NCBI RefSeq assembly: GCF_000275865.1
Contig: NZ_CM001555.1
Coordinates: 1,762,967-1,826,966 of the forward strand
DNA: 64,000 nt
Reading direction: 5' to 3'
DNA from: Methanofollis liminatans DSM 4140
Lineage (GTDB): Archaea > Halobacteriota > Methanomicrobia > Methanomicrobiales > Methanofollaceae
Shown here: positions 1 through 8,120 of the stretch, one piece after another
Position numbering within the stretch: position 1 is the stretch's first letter
Layout: each line of letters begins with the position of its first letter
The notes under the pieces: model-generated
Seen by the model: only the letters and a program-made list of their open reading frames with translations
The model's database searches: none
Told to the model about the DNA's origin: nothing
Program-made: the position numbers and the translations under genes

Positions 1-1296
1 CATCGCGTAGTAGACACGGGGCCGCGGTGCGTCTGCCGTTCGCTCCCTGATATAATCCAGCCGTTCCCGGATGTATCCACAGAGATCACGCCCGGCCTCC
101 TCGCGCCCGGTCTGGTGCGCGAAGTCCATGACAAGGTCAAGATACGCATCGATGTTGTTCATCCGGTCGTGCAGTTCCTTCCCGAGCATCCCGGTCCGGA
201 GCACCCTGGCCCAGATCCCGGCGAGGACTGATTGGTCCTGCACACCGAGGCAGTTCAGGATCGCCCAGACCATCTCCAGCCCCCGGGTGACCCGGTACCC
301 GCCCATCATCCCGGGTTCGTAGAAGATCTCAGGACTGATAGGGCCCTGGACAGGGAGGGCATGGCCGCACGAGCAGACCGTCCTGGCCTCTCCGGAGAGG
401 TGGGTGCCCATCGGACCGAAGAACTCCCGTTCGATACAGGATGTTCCGCAGGCCGGGCAGAAGGTCGTCAGATATCTCGTGCCCGGCGAGTTGAAGAGGT
501 AGACCCAGGGCAGGATCGCGCGGAGCCGGTCACAGAGTCCCTCGCTCGCGTAGATTGTCGGTTCCTCCCCAGGCCCCGCGTCGCCAAAGGGGACGAACCG
601 CATCACCTGCAGGGGGATATCGGGTGAGATCGCCGCAATCATCCGCGCCGCACCGAGCACCTCGTCTTCCCGGCCCCGCCGGTAAACAGCAGAGATCTCG
701 ACATGCACCCCACCCTCGTGGAGCAGCCTGATCGTGCGCAGGACCGGCTCAACGCTCCTGGCCCCGCAGGCGCGGTAACTCTCTTCGGTTACCCCCTTGA
801 GACCGACGTTGACAAAATCCACCAGCTCCCGGAGTCGCAGGGCGGACGCTTCGGTCATGTAGCCGTTCGTTGAGCACCCGACTGAGAGCCCCTCCTCCCG
901 TGCTCTCTCCGCGAGTCGGCAGAAGGTCGGGAAGGAAGCGATCGGGTCGTTCAGCGCGAAGGCGATCCCGTTGCAGGCGTGGGAAGCGGCGAGGCCGAGC
1001 AGATCGTCGATGGTGAGGGCCGTGCCTGAGGCTGCAAGCGACTCCGCGTGCCCGACGAGGATCTCCGAGACGCACCCGCCGCACGAGAGGTTGCACCCGA
1101 CCGTGCAGACCTGGAGGAATTTCGCGCCGGGGAAGAAGTGAAGCACCGGCAGCGTCTCGATTGCAACGGGGAAAGCGGCGAGGAAGGCGTCCGGAAAACG
1201 TTCAACGATCCCGTTGCCATCGTTTTTGTACATCCGGCACCTGCCAGTTCCTCCTGGTGGAATATCGCATCCGACCTCACAGATAGTGCAGCGCAT
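1..1296 (-). CDS. AmrS-like radical SAM protein with C-terminal binding-protein-like extension (partial, runs off the window)
   Basis: The frame is open from an ATG at 1296 to the window edge (432 codons seen; the 3' end is missing). Residues 3-20 hold four Cys (C3, C6, C10, C20), as at the N-terminus of AmrS/PflA-like proteins. The radical SAM motif is C68-x3-C72-x2-C75, followed by a CNG-type TIM-barrel pattern. A zinc-ribbon pair (CPAC ... CSCG) near residues 255-290 is the usual end of AmrS. About 120 further residues follow, ending in RERTADAP-RPRVYYAM. That closely resembles RERTADIPEDERVTVFLG in the binding protein of the same operon. It starts 7 bases after the methyltransferase stop, so it is the last visible gene of the transporter operon. 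Radical SAM chemistry is secure; substrate unknown. Confidence 0.85.
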   Translation of the reverse strand, partial: MRCTICEVGCDIPPGGTGRCRMYKNDGNGIVERFPDAFLAAFPVAIETLPVLHFFPGAKFLQVCTVGCNLSCGGCVSEILVGHAESLAASGTALTIDDLLGLAASHACNGIAFALNDPIASFPTFCRLAERAREEGLSVGCSTNGYMTEASALRLRELVDFVNVGLKGVTEESYRACGARSVEPVLRTIRLLHEGGVHVEISAVYRRGREDEVLGAARMIAAISPDIPLQVMRFVPFGDAGPGEEPTIYASEGLCDRLRAILPWVYLFNSPGTRYLTTFCPACGTSCIEREFFGPMGTHLSGEARTVCSCGHALPVQGPISPEIFYEPGMMGGYRVTRGLEMVWAILNCLGVQDQSVLAGIWARVLRTGMLGKELHDRMNNIDAYLDLVMDFAHQTGREEAGRDLCGYIRERLDYIRERTADAPRPRVYYAM

Positions 1297-1303
1297 CTCT
1301 CAA

Positions 1304-1945
1304 TCACTTCCGCATGATGATCCAGAACCCGGCCTCGTCCTCGCGGACCTCGCAGGCAGCGATACCGGCCTTCTCCAGGTCCTGCCTGACGGCGTCCAGG
1401 TTCCTCCGGGAGAGCCGTTCTGCGGCCTTCACCTCCCACTCGGGGTCGATCTCGCGCATCTTCGCCGTGATCTCCGCCTTCAGCGCGGAGGTGCCGAACC
1501 CGCCGCCCACAAACGTCCTCCCACCCGGCCTGAGCACCCGGTAGATCTCAGAGAACGCCCTGACCCGGTCGTCCCAGAAGAAGAGGGAGCCGCGACTCAC
1601 GACCAGGTCGATGGAGCCGTCATCGTAGGGCAGGTCGTGGACGTCGCCAGGGACCGGGTGTACCCGGTCGGTCAGTCCGGCCTCCCGAATATTCTGCTCT
1701 GCGATCGCGAGCATATCGCCCGATGCGTCGAGAGCGTCGATCTCAAGGCTGCTTGCAGCCCCGAGCGCCAGGGCAAGGTGACCGGGCCCGCACCCGATAT
1801 CGACACATCTACCCTCCCTGATCCCGGAGGTCTGGATGGCCTGCCTGGCGATGACCGGGTATATCGGTGCAAATGGTCCTTTCGCGATGGCATCCATCCT
1901 TCCCGCACCCTTGCCAAAAAACTGGTCATGTGGTTGCTCTGTCAT
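1304..1945 (-). CDS. Class I SAM-dependent methyltransferase
   Basis: 213 residues. The SAM-binding motif I (CVDIGCGPGHLAL) lies near residue 47, an acidic residue closes strand 2 (DALDASG), and the DLVVSRGSLFFWDD segment gives motifs II/III of a UbiE/Methyltransf_11-type Rossmann fold. It has no membrane segment and is cytoplasmic. The start ATG overlaps the end of the ABC ATPase gene by 4 bases, so the two are translationally coupled. Its position between a metal-chelate transporter and a radical SAM gene suggests modification of the imported compound or of a cofactor. The substrate cannot be read from the sequence. Confidence 0.85.
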   Translation of the reverse strand: MTEQPHDQFFGKGAGRMDAIAKGPFAPIYPVIARQAIQTSGIREGRCVDIGCGPGHLALALGAASSLEIDALDASGDMLAIAEQNIREAGLTDRVHPVPGDVHDLPYDDGSIDLVVSRGSLFFWDDRVRAFSEIYRVLRPGGRTFVGGGFGTSALKAEITAKMREIDPEWEVKAAERLSRRNLDAVRQDLEKAGIAACEVREDEAGFWIIMRK

Positions 1946-2757
1946 GGTGTTCCTCTTCTAAATGTCGCTGCCACGGGCACGCAGATCCGCCGGTTGATCG
2001 GGTCGCCGAGGTGCACGATCCGCACGTCAGCCCCATAGGCCTGGTGCATGGTATCCTCGCGGATCACCTCTTCCGGGGGCCCCATGGCAAGAATTCTCTG
2101 GTCTTTGAGGATTGCGACCCTGCTCGATGTCAGGAGTGCATGGTCAGGAAAATGGGTCGCAACAACAATGGTCATCCCGTCCTCTGCGAGTCCCCTGATG
2201 ACATCGAGCACCCGTATCTGGTTGCCGAGGTCCAGGTGCGACGTCGGTTCGTCGAGGAGGAGGATCCCCGGACGCTGCGCGATCGCCCGCGCGATCAGGA
2301 CCAGCTGCCACTCGCCGCCGCTGATCCCGGTGCACGGTCGTTCGGCGAGGTGGGAGATCCCGACCCTGTCCAGGGCATCGGCGGCGATGGCTTCGTCATC
2401 TCCCGATGGGGCCGCAAAGACGCTGAGGTGCGACGCTCTGCCCATCAGGACGATGTCCCTGACCAGGAACGGGAACGGTGAGACCTGTGTCTGCGGAACA
2501 AATCCGATCCGCCGGGCGATCTCGTGCGGCTGCATCTCTGAGATATCCCGCCCATCGAGGACGACCCGGCCGTGCGAGGGGGCGATGAGCCCGCCCATGC
2601 ACTTGAGGAGCGTGGACTTCCCGGTCCCGTTCGGGCCGAGGAGAGAGTATACGCCACCATCCTCCACCGTGAACGAGATCTCGGCAAAGACCGCTGAACC
2701 GCCAGGGTAGCTGAATGTGACGCCTTCCAGACCGATGCTGCTCCCCATGCCTACCAC
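1942..2757 (-). CDS. ABC transporter ATP-binding protein, FecE/BtuD type
   Basis: 271 residues. Walker A is GPNGTGKST near residue 38, the ABC signature is SGGEWQLVLIARA, Walker B is ILLLDEPTSHLD, and the H-loop is VVATHF. The length and the SHLDLGNQ sequence after Walker B are typical of importers for ferric siderophores, haem or cobalamin. The gene overlaps the permease by 7 bases and the methyltransferase by 4, so it is the middle gene of one operon. It should hydrolyse ATP on the cytoplasmic face to power the adjacent FecCD permease. Confidence 0.95.
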   Translation of the reverse strand: MVGMGSSIGLEGVTFSYPGGSAVFAEISFTVEDGGVYSLLGPNGTGKSTLLKCMGGLIAPSHGRVVLDGRDISEMQPHEIARRIGFVPQTQVSPFPFLVRDIVLMGRASHLSVFAAPSGDDEAIAADALDRVGISHLAERPCTGISGGEWQLVLIARAIAQRPGILLLDEPTSHLDLGNQIRVLDVIRGLAEDGMTIVVATHFPDHALLTSSRVAILKDQRILAMGPPEEVIREDTMHQAYGADVRIVHLGDPINRRICVPVAATFRRGTP

Positions 2758-3857
2758 CCCGGGTTGTTCCGCCTGAGCAGCACCGCAAAGATCGGCGCCC
2801 CGATGATCGCGGTCAGGATCCCGATCGGGATCTCAGAGGGGGCTGCCGTCCTCGCAACGGTGTCGACGGCGATCAGGAACGCTCCGCCCAGGAGAACCGA
2901 GACGGGCAGAAGGTAGCGGTTGTCCGGGCCGACGAGCATCCGCCCCATGTGCGGGATGACGAGCCCGATCCACCCGATGATCCCGCTCATGCAGACCGCT
3001 GCAGCGGTGATCACCGTCGAGAGGAGGATGATCACCAGCTTTAAATGCTCGGTGTTCACCCCGAGTGCCCGCGCCTCCTCATCGCCCATGGTAAGGACGT
3101 TTATCCGCCATCTGACCACGAGCAGCCCGGCGATCGAGACGGCGATGATCGGACCGAGGACCATCAGGTCAGGCGCCGAGACGTGGTTGAGCGACCCGAG
3201 CAGCCAGAAGACGATCGCCGGCATCTTGTTCATCGGGTCGGCCACATACTTCACCATCGAGGTGAGAGCCGAGAAGAGCGAGGCGATCACGATGCCCGAG
3301 AGGACGAGCATCAGGATCGGCGTTGTGCTCCTGACCCGGCTGAGGCCGTAGGCCGCCCCCACGGCGAGCAGGCCGAAGACGAACGAGAGGACCTGGACAA
3401 GCACGAGGCTGTCCGAGATGAGGATGCCGATCGCCGCCCCGAAACCAGCCCCGGCCGCCACACCCAGGATCTGCGAGGAGACCAGGGGGTTCCTGAACAT
3501 CCCCTGGAACGAGGCCCCGCTGACGGCGAGACCGGCCCCTACGAGAAGGCCTGCGATGATCCGCGGTATGCGGACGTTAACGACGGCTGAGGCCGCTGTG
3601 GGCGTCCAGGTCTCCTCGATCGGGAAGACCGAGCTCAGGACCACCGCAATCACCGTATCAGGCGGGACCATATACCGCCCGGCCATCAGGGCGATGAACG
3701 CGACAATGCCGAGGACGCCGAGCAGGAGCACCTGGACGGTGCCGGGGTGCTGCTCGCCCCAGCTCCTGCTCTGGACCTGTTTCGGCGTGGCCGTCCCGGT
3801 TGCCCGGGCGCCTTCACCGGCATGCACGCCCCGGCCGTCCGCAGGTTTCAGACTCAT
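2751..3857 (-). CDS. FecCD-family ABC transporter permease (iron chelate / cobalamin type)
   Basis: 368 residues with a polar N-terminal stretch of about 40 residues followed by roughly nine or ten hydrophobic helices. Family features are seen: VRIPRIIAGLLVGAGLAVSG near residue 95, the GIIGWIGLVIPHMGR coupling segment, and the C-terminal EIPIGILTAIIGAPIFAVLL. These are hallmarks of type II importer permeases such as BtuC and FhuB. It overlaps the binding-protein gene by a single base and the ATPase by 7. The ligand (siderophore, haem or corrinoid) is not determined; methanogens use this family for both iron and B12. Confidence 0.95.
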   Translation of the reverse strand: MSLKPADGRGVHAGEGARATGTATPKQVQSRSWGEQHPGTVQVLLLGVLGIVAFIALMAGRYMVPPDTVIAVVLSSVFPIEETWTPTAASAVVNVRIPRIIAGLLVGAGLAVSGASFQGMFRNPLVSSQILGVAAGAGFGAAIGILISDSLVLVQVLSFVFGLLAVGAAYGLSRVRSTTPILMLVLSGIVIASLFSALTSMVKYVADPMNKMPAIVFWLLGSLNHVSAPDLMVLGPIIAVSIAGLLVVRWRINVLTMGDEEARALGVNTEHLKLVIILLSTVITAAAVCMSGIIGWIGLVIPHMGRMLVGPDNRYLLPVSVLLGGAFLIAVDTVARTAAPSEIPIGILTAIIGAPIFAVLLRRNNPGW

Positions 3858-4969
3858 CAGGACTGCTTCACCTGGCCGAATGTCACACTTCCGTAGGTGC
3901 CGTCGATGACCTTCTGCGCCTGCTCATCGCTGATGGTGTACCCGAAGATCTCGGCGTAGAAATCCTTCACCCGGTCGGTGAGCGGCACATCGTCGAAGCG
4001 GTCGGGGTAGGCTGCGTAGGCAAGCCAGAGTGGGTAGAGAACGGCGGACTCGGCAGACGGGCGGCTCCAGAGGAAGAGTCCGGTCGGTTCTTTGTAGATT
4101 CTGCCTTCTTTGACGGCACGGAGTTCTTTCCAGCGGGCGTCAGCCGCAAGGTCGGCAGGACGGCCGGTATCGATGATGATGATATACGGGTCGACAGCGA
4201 GGACCTGCTCCATCGAGATCTCGTTGATGCCGGAGTGCATTCCCTCCTGCTGCCCCTGCGTAGTCTCGATGGCGGATACAGCGTTTGTGCAGCCTGCAGC
4301 ATCGGTCCACTCGGTGAAGAACGTGTCGCCTCCGAGCGTCTGGAGGTGGCTCACGCCCTCGCCGAGGAAGACGGTGACCCGCTCGTCTTCGGGGATATCT
4401 GCGGTGCGCTCACGGAGGAATGCAAGGGTGTCATCAAGGTAATTGATATAGGCCTGCGCTCGTTCGGGTTTCTGGAAGACCTCGCCCATGAAGACGATCT
4501 CCCGCCGCATCTCATCGAACCCATCGCTCATCGTTCCGGAGAGGTAGATGACCGGGATGTCGGTATGGGACTCCACGATCTCCCCGTCGACATCGAATGC
4601 GATGACGCAGCCGGGGTTCGTGACCAGGAGTTCTTCGATGTTCACGTTGCCGTTCGTCGTGCGCGGTGCCGGTTTATTGACGATGCCCGGGTCCATCTCC
4701 TGCATCATCTCCATCATCTGCGGCCCTTTCGTGACGGCAGTGACACTGGCGTTCGCACCGAGGAGGTAGGGCACCTGGCTGATGGGACCGCCAAAGACAC
4801 CGAACGTCGCCCCTTCAGAGGGGAGCACGATCTGGTTCCCCTCCATATCGGTGATCGTCCGGGTTCCGGGCGTAGCGCCCTGATCCCCCGATGTTGTCGT
4901 TGTGCAACCGCAACAGAGCAGACCTGCTGCGAGGATAAGCATACAGAAAACGAAACTCACTCTTCTCAT
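3857..4969 (-). CDS. ABC transporter substrate-binding lipoprotein (iron chelate / cobalamin class)
   Basis: 370 residues. A signal sequence ends in a lipobox-like run (GLLCCGC), so the mature protein is probably lipid-anchored outside the membrane. A class III binding protein fold is indicated by an N-lobe (TITDMEGNQIVLP ... VTNPGCVIAFD), the long linking helix (residues about 190-215, ending RERTADIPEDERVTVFLG) and a C-lobe with VDPYIIIIDTG. It is the first gene of the minus-strand operon and captures the ligand for the permease and ATPase that follow. The upstream region has three AGTTAA motifs that may be operator sites. Confidence 0.93.
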   Translation of the reverse strand: MRRVSFVFCMLILAAGLLCCGCTTTTSGDQGATPGTRTITDMEGNQIVLPSEGATFGVFGGPISQVPYLLGANASVTAVTKGPQMMEMMQEMDPGIVNKPAPRTTNGNVNIEELLVTNPGCVIAFDVDGEIVESHTDIPVIYLSGTMSDGFDEMRREIVFMGEVFQKPERAQAYINYLDDTLAFLRERTADIPEDERVTVFLGEGVSHLQTLGGDTFFTEWTDAAGCTNAVSAIETTQGQQEGMHSGINEISMEQVLAVDPYIIIIDTGRPADLAADARWKELRAVKEGRIYKEPTGLFLWSRPSAESAVLYPLWLAYAAYPDRFDDVPLTDRVKDFYAEIFGYTISDEQAQKVIDGTYGSVTFGQVKQS

Positions 4970-4994
4970 AAATTCACCTTCAATCTGGCATTTA

Positions 4995-5028
4995 GCGGGA
5001 AAAACTGGTTTTTATGGACACTCCCGCT
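4995..5028 (-). other. Possible leader hairpin of the transporter operon
   Basis: A 7-base arm (agcggga, starting at 4994) is complementary to tcccgct ending at 5028, with about 21 bases between. It lies between the likely promoter and the binding-protein start codon at 4969, so it would be in the 5' leader. No known riboswitch consensus was recognised. It may be chance. Confidence 0.25.
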
Positions 5029-5036
5029 GAATTTAT

Positions 5037-5103
5037 GAGAGTTAATTCTCGAATAATAAAAAAGTTATCTTTTTCATGAAGTTAATTTTATTTAGTTAAC
5101 TGA
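5037..5103 (-). promoter_or_regulatory. AT-rich promoter region with repeated AGTTAA motifs
   Basis: The core AGTTAA occurs at 5040-5045, 5080-5085 and 5094-5099. Two copies sit in near-palindromes: GAGAGTTAATTCTC (5037-5050, six of seven pairs) and TTAGTTAACTGA (5092-5103, five of six pairs). The region is far more AT-rich than its surroundings and precedes the iron/cobalamin transporter operon. Binding by a metal-dependent repressor (DtxR/MtsR-like) is an inference. Confidence 0.4.
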
Positions 5104-5392
5104 ACCGGAATTCTAGAGGGATCAGGGCGGAACACGCAGAAGATCCGTCCTCTGGTGCTCGATCCGCCCCTCCCGACCGGTCACAAACACCGCTTTCTGT
5201 GCTCACGCTCCTATTCCCGTGGAGAGGTGCAGATCGCGTGAGCCAGTGGTGTCCCTTCCCCCTTATCCCGTCAGGGAGGTCACCTGCCAGCCCTCAGGGG
5301 ACGAAGATCCGGAGAGCGCGCAAAAGAGATCCAGGCGTTGATTCATCGCAGGTGACGGAAAACAGGTTCAAAGCCAGAGAAAGACGAAGGAA

Positions 5393-6005
5393 AAACTGGC
5401 TTTGTAGAATCATCACTTTTCCGGATGCGAGCATGATTCATTCGCCTTTCCCTATCTTCGCGCTGGGGGCTCTGCCCCCGGACCCCCGCGCGCATGATTG
5501 CTCCTGACATGCGGGGAAGGGCCAGGCTGAGCATCTATCGATGAAAAATTATGGATAGGCGTGCTGGCGTGTTTTACCGTTCCCGCCCCCATCGCAGTTC
5601 TATGGGGCGGTAAGCCCCCCCGGCAGGGGCCTGCTCGATCTTCAGGAACCCTCACGTTCTCGGTGCGAAGATGCGATAATTACTCAGGGTGGAGAGGACA
5701 CCGCGCCGGGGGTTGCACCCCCGGACCCCTGCATACGATTGTCCCGAATATGCGGGGACGGGAGAGGCGGAGAATCTGTCGATGAAAACGGATGTACCGG
5801 CGAGCCGGCGTGGTTTTCCCATCCCTGCCCCAATCGCTGTTTTGCGGCGCACACATTTCCCATCTGCTCACGGAAACTGCCAGGGAGTGGCTTCGTCCAG
5901 ACCATCTCGTCGCCTGGTTCCACGATAAAGGGGAAGATCTATGACTAACCTCACCAGGGCAAATTCAAGCGATCTCGATCGTAGTTGGAGGGGATCTTTT
6001 CAACA
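5393..6005 (-). repeat. Long dispersed repeat, copy 1 (inverted relative to the copy at 54.9 kb)
   Basis: The complement of this stretch can be followed from end to end in 54872-55595. Clear blocks are the outer part (5868-5990 against 54889-55015), a block around 5636-5672 against 55311-55350, and the other end (5396-5460 against 55525-55591). Internally there are two tandem units of about 243 bases: GGACCCC recurs at 5480 and 5723. GC-rich hairpin modules recur in alternating orientation (5464-5500, 5586-5630, 5706-5741, 5823-5850). No convincing gene is present. It fills the gap between the transporter operon and tRNA-Phe. Confidence 0.85.
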
Positions 6006-6141
6006 GGGCCCCGAAAAAGTATATTTTCCGGTGGAAGATACTACCGTGTCAGGCAAAACGAGGATCTCAATTGTCAAAAAACTCACAGAAAATGAGAGCA
6101 CATAAACAGTACTTAAAAAACATTGATAAAATTGCTTGGAG

Positions 6142-6215
6142 TGCCCCAGCCCGGATTTGAACCGGGGACAACCAGATCTTCAGTCTGGCGCTCTCCCAGT
6201 CTGAGCTACTAGGGC
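6142..6215 (-). tRNA. tRNA-Phe (GAA)
   Basis: On the complement, the acceptor stem GCCCTAG pairs with CTGGGGC (one G-U), the anticodon stem CCAGA/TCTGG encloses loop CTGAAGA with anticodon GAA, and the T arm carries GGTTCAAATCC. The discriminator base is A and CCA is not encoded. There is no intron. An AT-rich box (about 6240-6248) upstream on the minus strand may be its promoter. Confidence 0.97.
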
Positions 6216-6302
6216 GACCTATACATGTTGTCATTTCAGATTAATAAACCGTGCGGTTCCCACCGCCGCCCTTATTATGCCACCGCCCCCAGAATGTAGG
6301 TA

Positions 6303-7268
6303 ATGGTAAGTGTCATTGACGGACGGAAGACCACCGACGAGGACCTCACCGGCGCCGTCACCGGAAGAAAGGCAGGAATCGTCCACCTCACCCACAACGA
6401 TCTCGACGCCGCCGGCGCCGACGCCATCCACCGGATGAAATACGGGACGATCACGACGATCTTCTCCTCGGTCGGCAGGTACTCTGCGATCTTCGCCCTG
6501 ATCGCCACCCTGCCCGGAAAAGGGGACATCCTCTCCATCTCCGACCTCGGCTACCAGAGCGCGATCGAGGAGACGGTGAAGGCGGCGGCAGAAAATGGGT
6601 GGCGGATCGAGTGGCGGGATCACCACCGCTGGACCGACGCCGAGGCAGACGGGGTCAGGCCGCACTGCGCTCTCCTCCACATCGACACCTCGGTCTGCGC
6701 CACCGCCGTCGCCGCCCGCGACCTGATGCCCGGCGACGCAAAGGCCGAAAAAGTCGCCCGCCTCGTCTGCGACTACGACCTCTGGAAAAAGGAGGATCCG
6801 CAGGCCGACGTCCTCGGACAGGTCACCCAGCGCCGCCAGCACCTCACCTATGTCAGGAACCTCCTCGCTCAGGGGAAGGTCACCGACCGGCGCGTGGAGG
6901 GGATCTACGCCGAGATCCGCGCGGGGATGGACGCCGATATCGGGGCGAGCATCAGGCAGGCAAAGATCTACGGAAAAAAATACCGGATCGCCTTCGCTCC
7001 GCTCCACGGCTACCCGAGCGAGACGGCACACGCGATCAGGGACGCCATGAAAACCGACATCGAGGTGATCGTCTCCGGGAACGGTCGGTTCTCGATCAGG
7101 TCGGTCCCGCCGGTCAGTCACCTCATCGCCCGCCACTACGGCGGCGGCGGCCACCCGAACGCCGCCGGCGGGACGTTCTCCTTCAACCTGATCGACCGCT
7201 TCCTCTTCTGGCTCCTCAAACGGAACCGCCACTTCAACGACCTGGCCAGGATCGCCGAAACTATCTGA
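6303..7268 (+). CDS. DHH/DHHA1 family phosphoesterase
   Basis: 321 residues. DHH-family motifs are in order: THNDLDAAG near residue 30 (motif I), an Asp in ISISDLGYQ (motif II), DHH in WRDHHRW near residue 102 (motif III), and a later Asp in VCDYDLW. The DHHA1 signature GGGGHPNAAGG is near residue 282. The family hydrolyses phosphodiester bonds in nanoRNA, pAp or cyclic dinucleotides, with bound metal; all metal ligands appear present, so the enzyme should be active. The substrate is unknown. The 3' end overlaps the convergent gene at 7261 by 8 bases. Confidence 0.9.
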   Translation: MVSVIDGRKTTDEDLTGAVTGRKAGIVHLTHNDLDAAGADAIHRMKYGTITTIFSSVGRYSAIFALIATLPGKGDILSISDLGYQSAIEETVKAAAENGWRIEWRDHHRWTDAEADGVRPHCALLHIDTSVCATAVAARDLMPGDAKAEKVARLVCDYDLWKKEDPQADVLGQVTQRRQHLTYVRNLLAQGKVTDRRVEGIYAEIRAGMDADIGASIRQAKIYGKKYRIAFAPLHGYPSETAHAIRDAMKTDIEVIVSGNGRFSIRSVPPVSHLIARHYGGGGHPNAAGGTFSFNLIDRFLFWLLKRNRHFNDLARIAETI

Positions 7269-8043
7269 GGATATACGCCCCGGCACGGAGAAGGGCCCAG
7301 CGGTCCTCCTCACCCTCCGCCGTATAACCCCCGGCCGTGATCTCCTCGGGGTCGAAATACGCTACGGCCGCCGCCAGGTCCTCAGGGGTCGGGTGCAGGA
7401 GGGAGAGTTCCCGCACCTCATACCGCTCTGCAAGCGCCTCCAGACGGGAGAGCGCCCCCGGGTCGAGGGGGAGGAGGCCCTGGTGTTCGAGGAGGGCTTC
7501 GAGACAGCGAACATCCCGCACCGTCGGGAAAAACACGACTTTTTTCCCGGCCAGACCTTCCAGTTCGGTATCGACGACCCTTCCAGCAATGAGCACATGG
7601 CCCCCGGCGCCGGCGTCCCGCATTTCCCGTATCAGCAGGCGGAAGGCCCGCATGACATCCTCTTCCATCTCGTCGGGATCGCCGTAGCAGGCGTCCTCGA
7701 GTTTGAGAAGGGACGGGGCGGGCAGGGCGAACCTGACGCCCTTCTGGCGCCGCACCAGAAACCGCACGTCCTCCAGCACGGCCGAGGGCTCGACGCCGAC
7801 CTCCCCGGTCACCCGCCGCCCCTCGACGCCGGCCAGGCATTCGAGCAGGCGTTCGCCATAGAAGAGCCCGCCGGCACAGGGCAGATCGATCCCCTCCTGA
7901 AGGGCGAGCGAGCGTTCCAGTTGAAACGACAGAATGTCGCCGCCGATACCGCGGCGGGCCGGGAGCATGCGGGCGAGGTCGCATGCCTCCGGCGCCCCGG
8001 CTTCTGCACCGAAGGCGCGGGTCCTGACCGGGATCTTTTTCAT
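7261..8043 (-). CDS. Conserved hypothetical protein, possibly methanogen-specific
   Basis: 260 residues, soluble, rich in Leu, Ala, Glu and Arg, with no signal or membrane segment. The codon pattern matches neighbouring real genes (strong third-position GC) and the frame is intact between the flanking genes. I do not recognise a family. Short Gly-rich turns (GAGGHVLIAGRVVD) and an alternating helix/strand pattern suggest an alpha/beta fold. It is convergent with the DHH gene (8-base overlap) and divergent from the acetyltransferase with a 77-base gap, suggesting a shared promoter zone near 8060-8075. Confidence 0.7.
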   Translation of the reverse strand: MKKIPVRTRAFGAEAGAPEACDLARMLPARRGIGGDILSFQLERSLALQEGIDLPCAGGLFYGERLLECLAGVEGRRVTGEVGVEPSAVLEDVRFLVRRQKGVRFALPAPSLLKLEDACYGDPDEMEEDVMRAFRLLIREMRDAGAGGHVLIAGRVVDTELEGLAGKKVVFFPTVRDVRCLEALLEHQGLLPLDPGALSRLEALAERYEVRELSLLHPTPEDLAAAVAYFDPEEITAGGYTAEGEEDRWALLRAGAYILR

Positions 8044-8120
8044 GACAAGAGAATAGCCCCTGGCCCATATAGACCTGATGAAGAGAAAGGCAGATGAAAG
8101 AGGCCGACCCAGGGGTGATC

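Noticed and set aside
5199-5948. Several open frames of 60-80 residues on both strands
   Set aside because: They fall in the repeat, have no ribosome sites or conserved motifs apart from the short shared peptide, and overlap each other.
6303-7268. Loss of catalytic residues in the DHH phosphoesterase
   Set aside because: The unusual motif I (HNDLDAAG) looked like a change, but a proper DHH motif and the DHHA1 GGGGHPNAAGG are present, so it is probably active.
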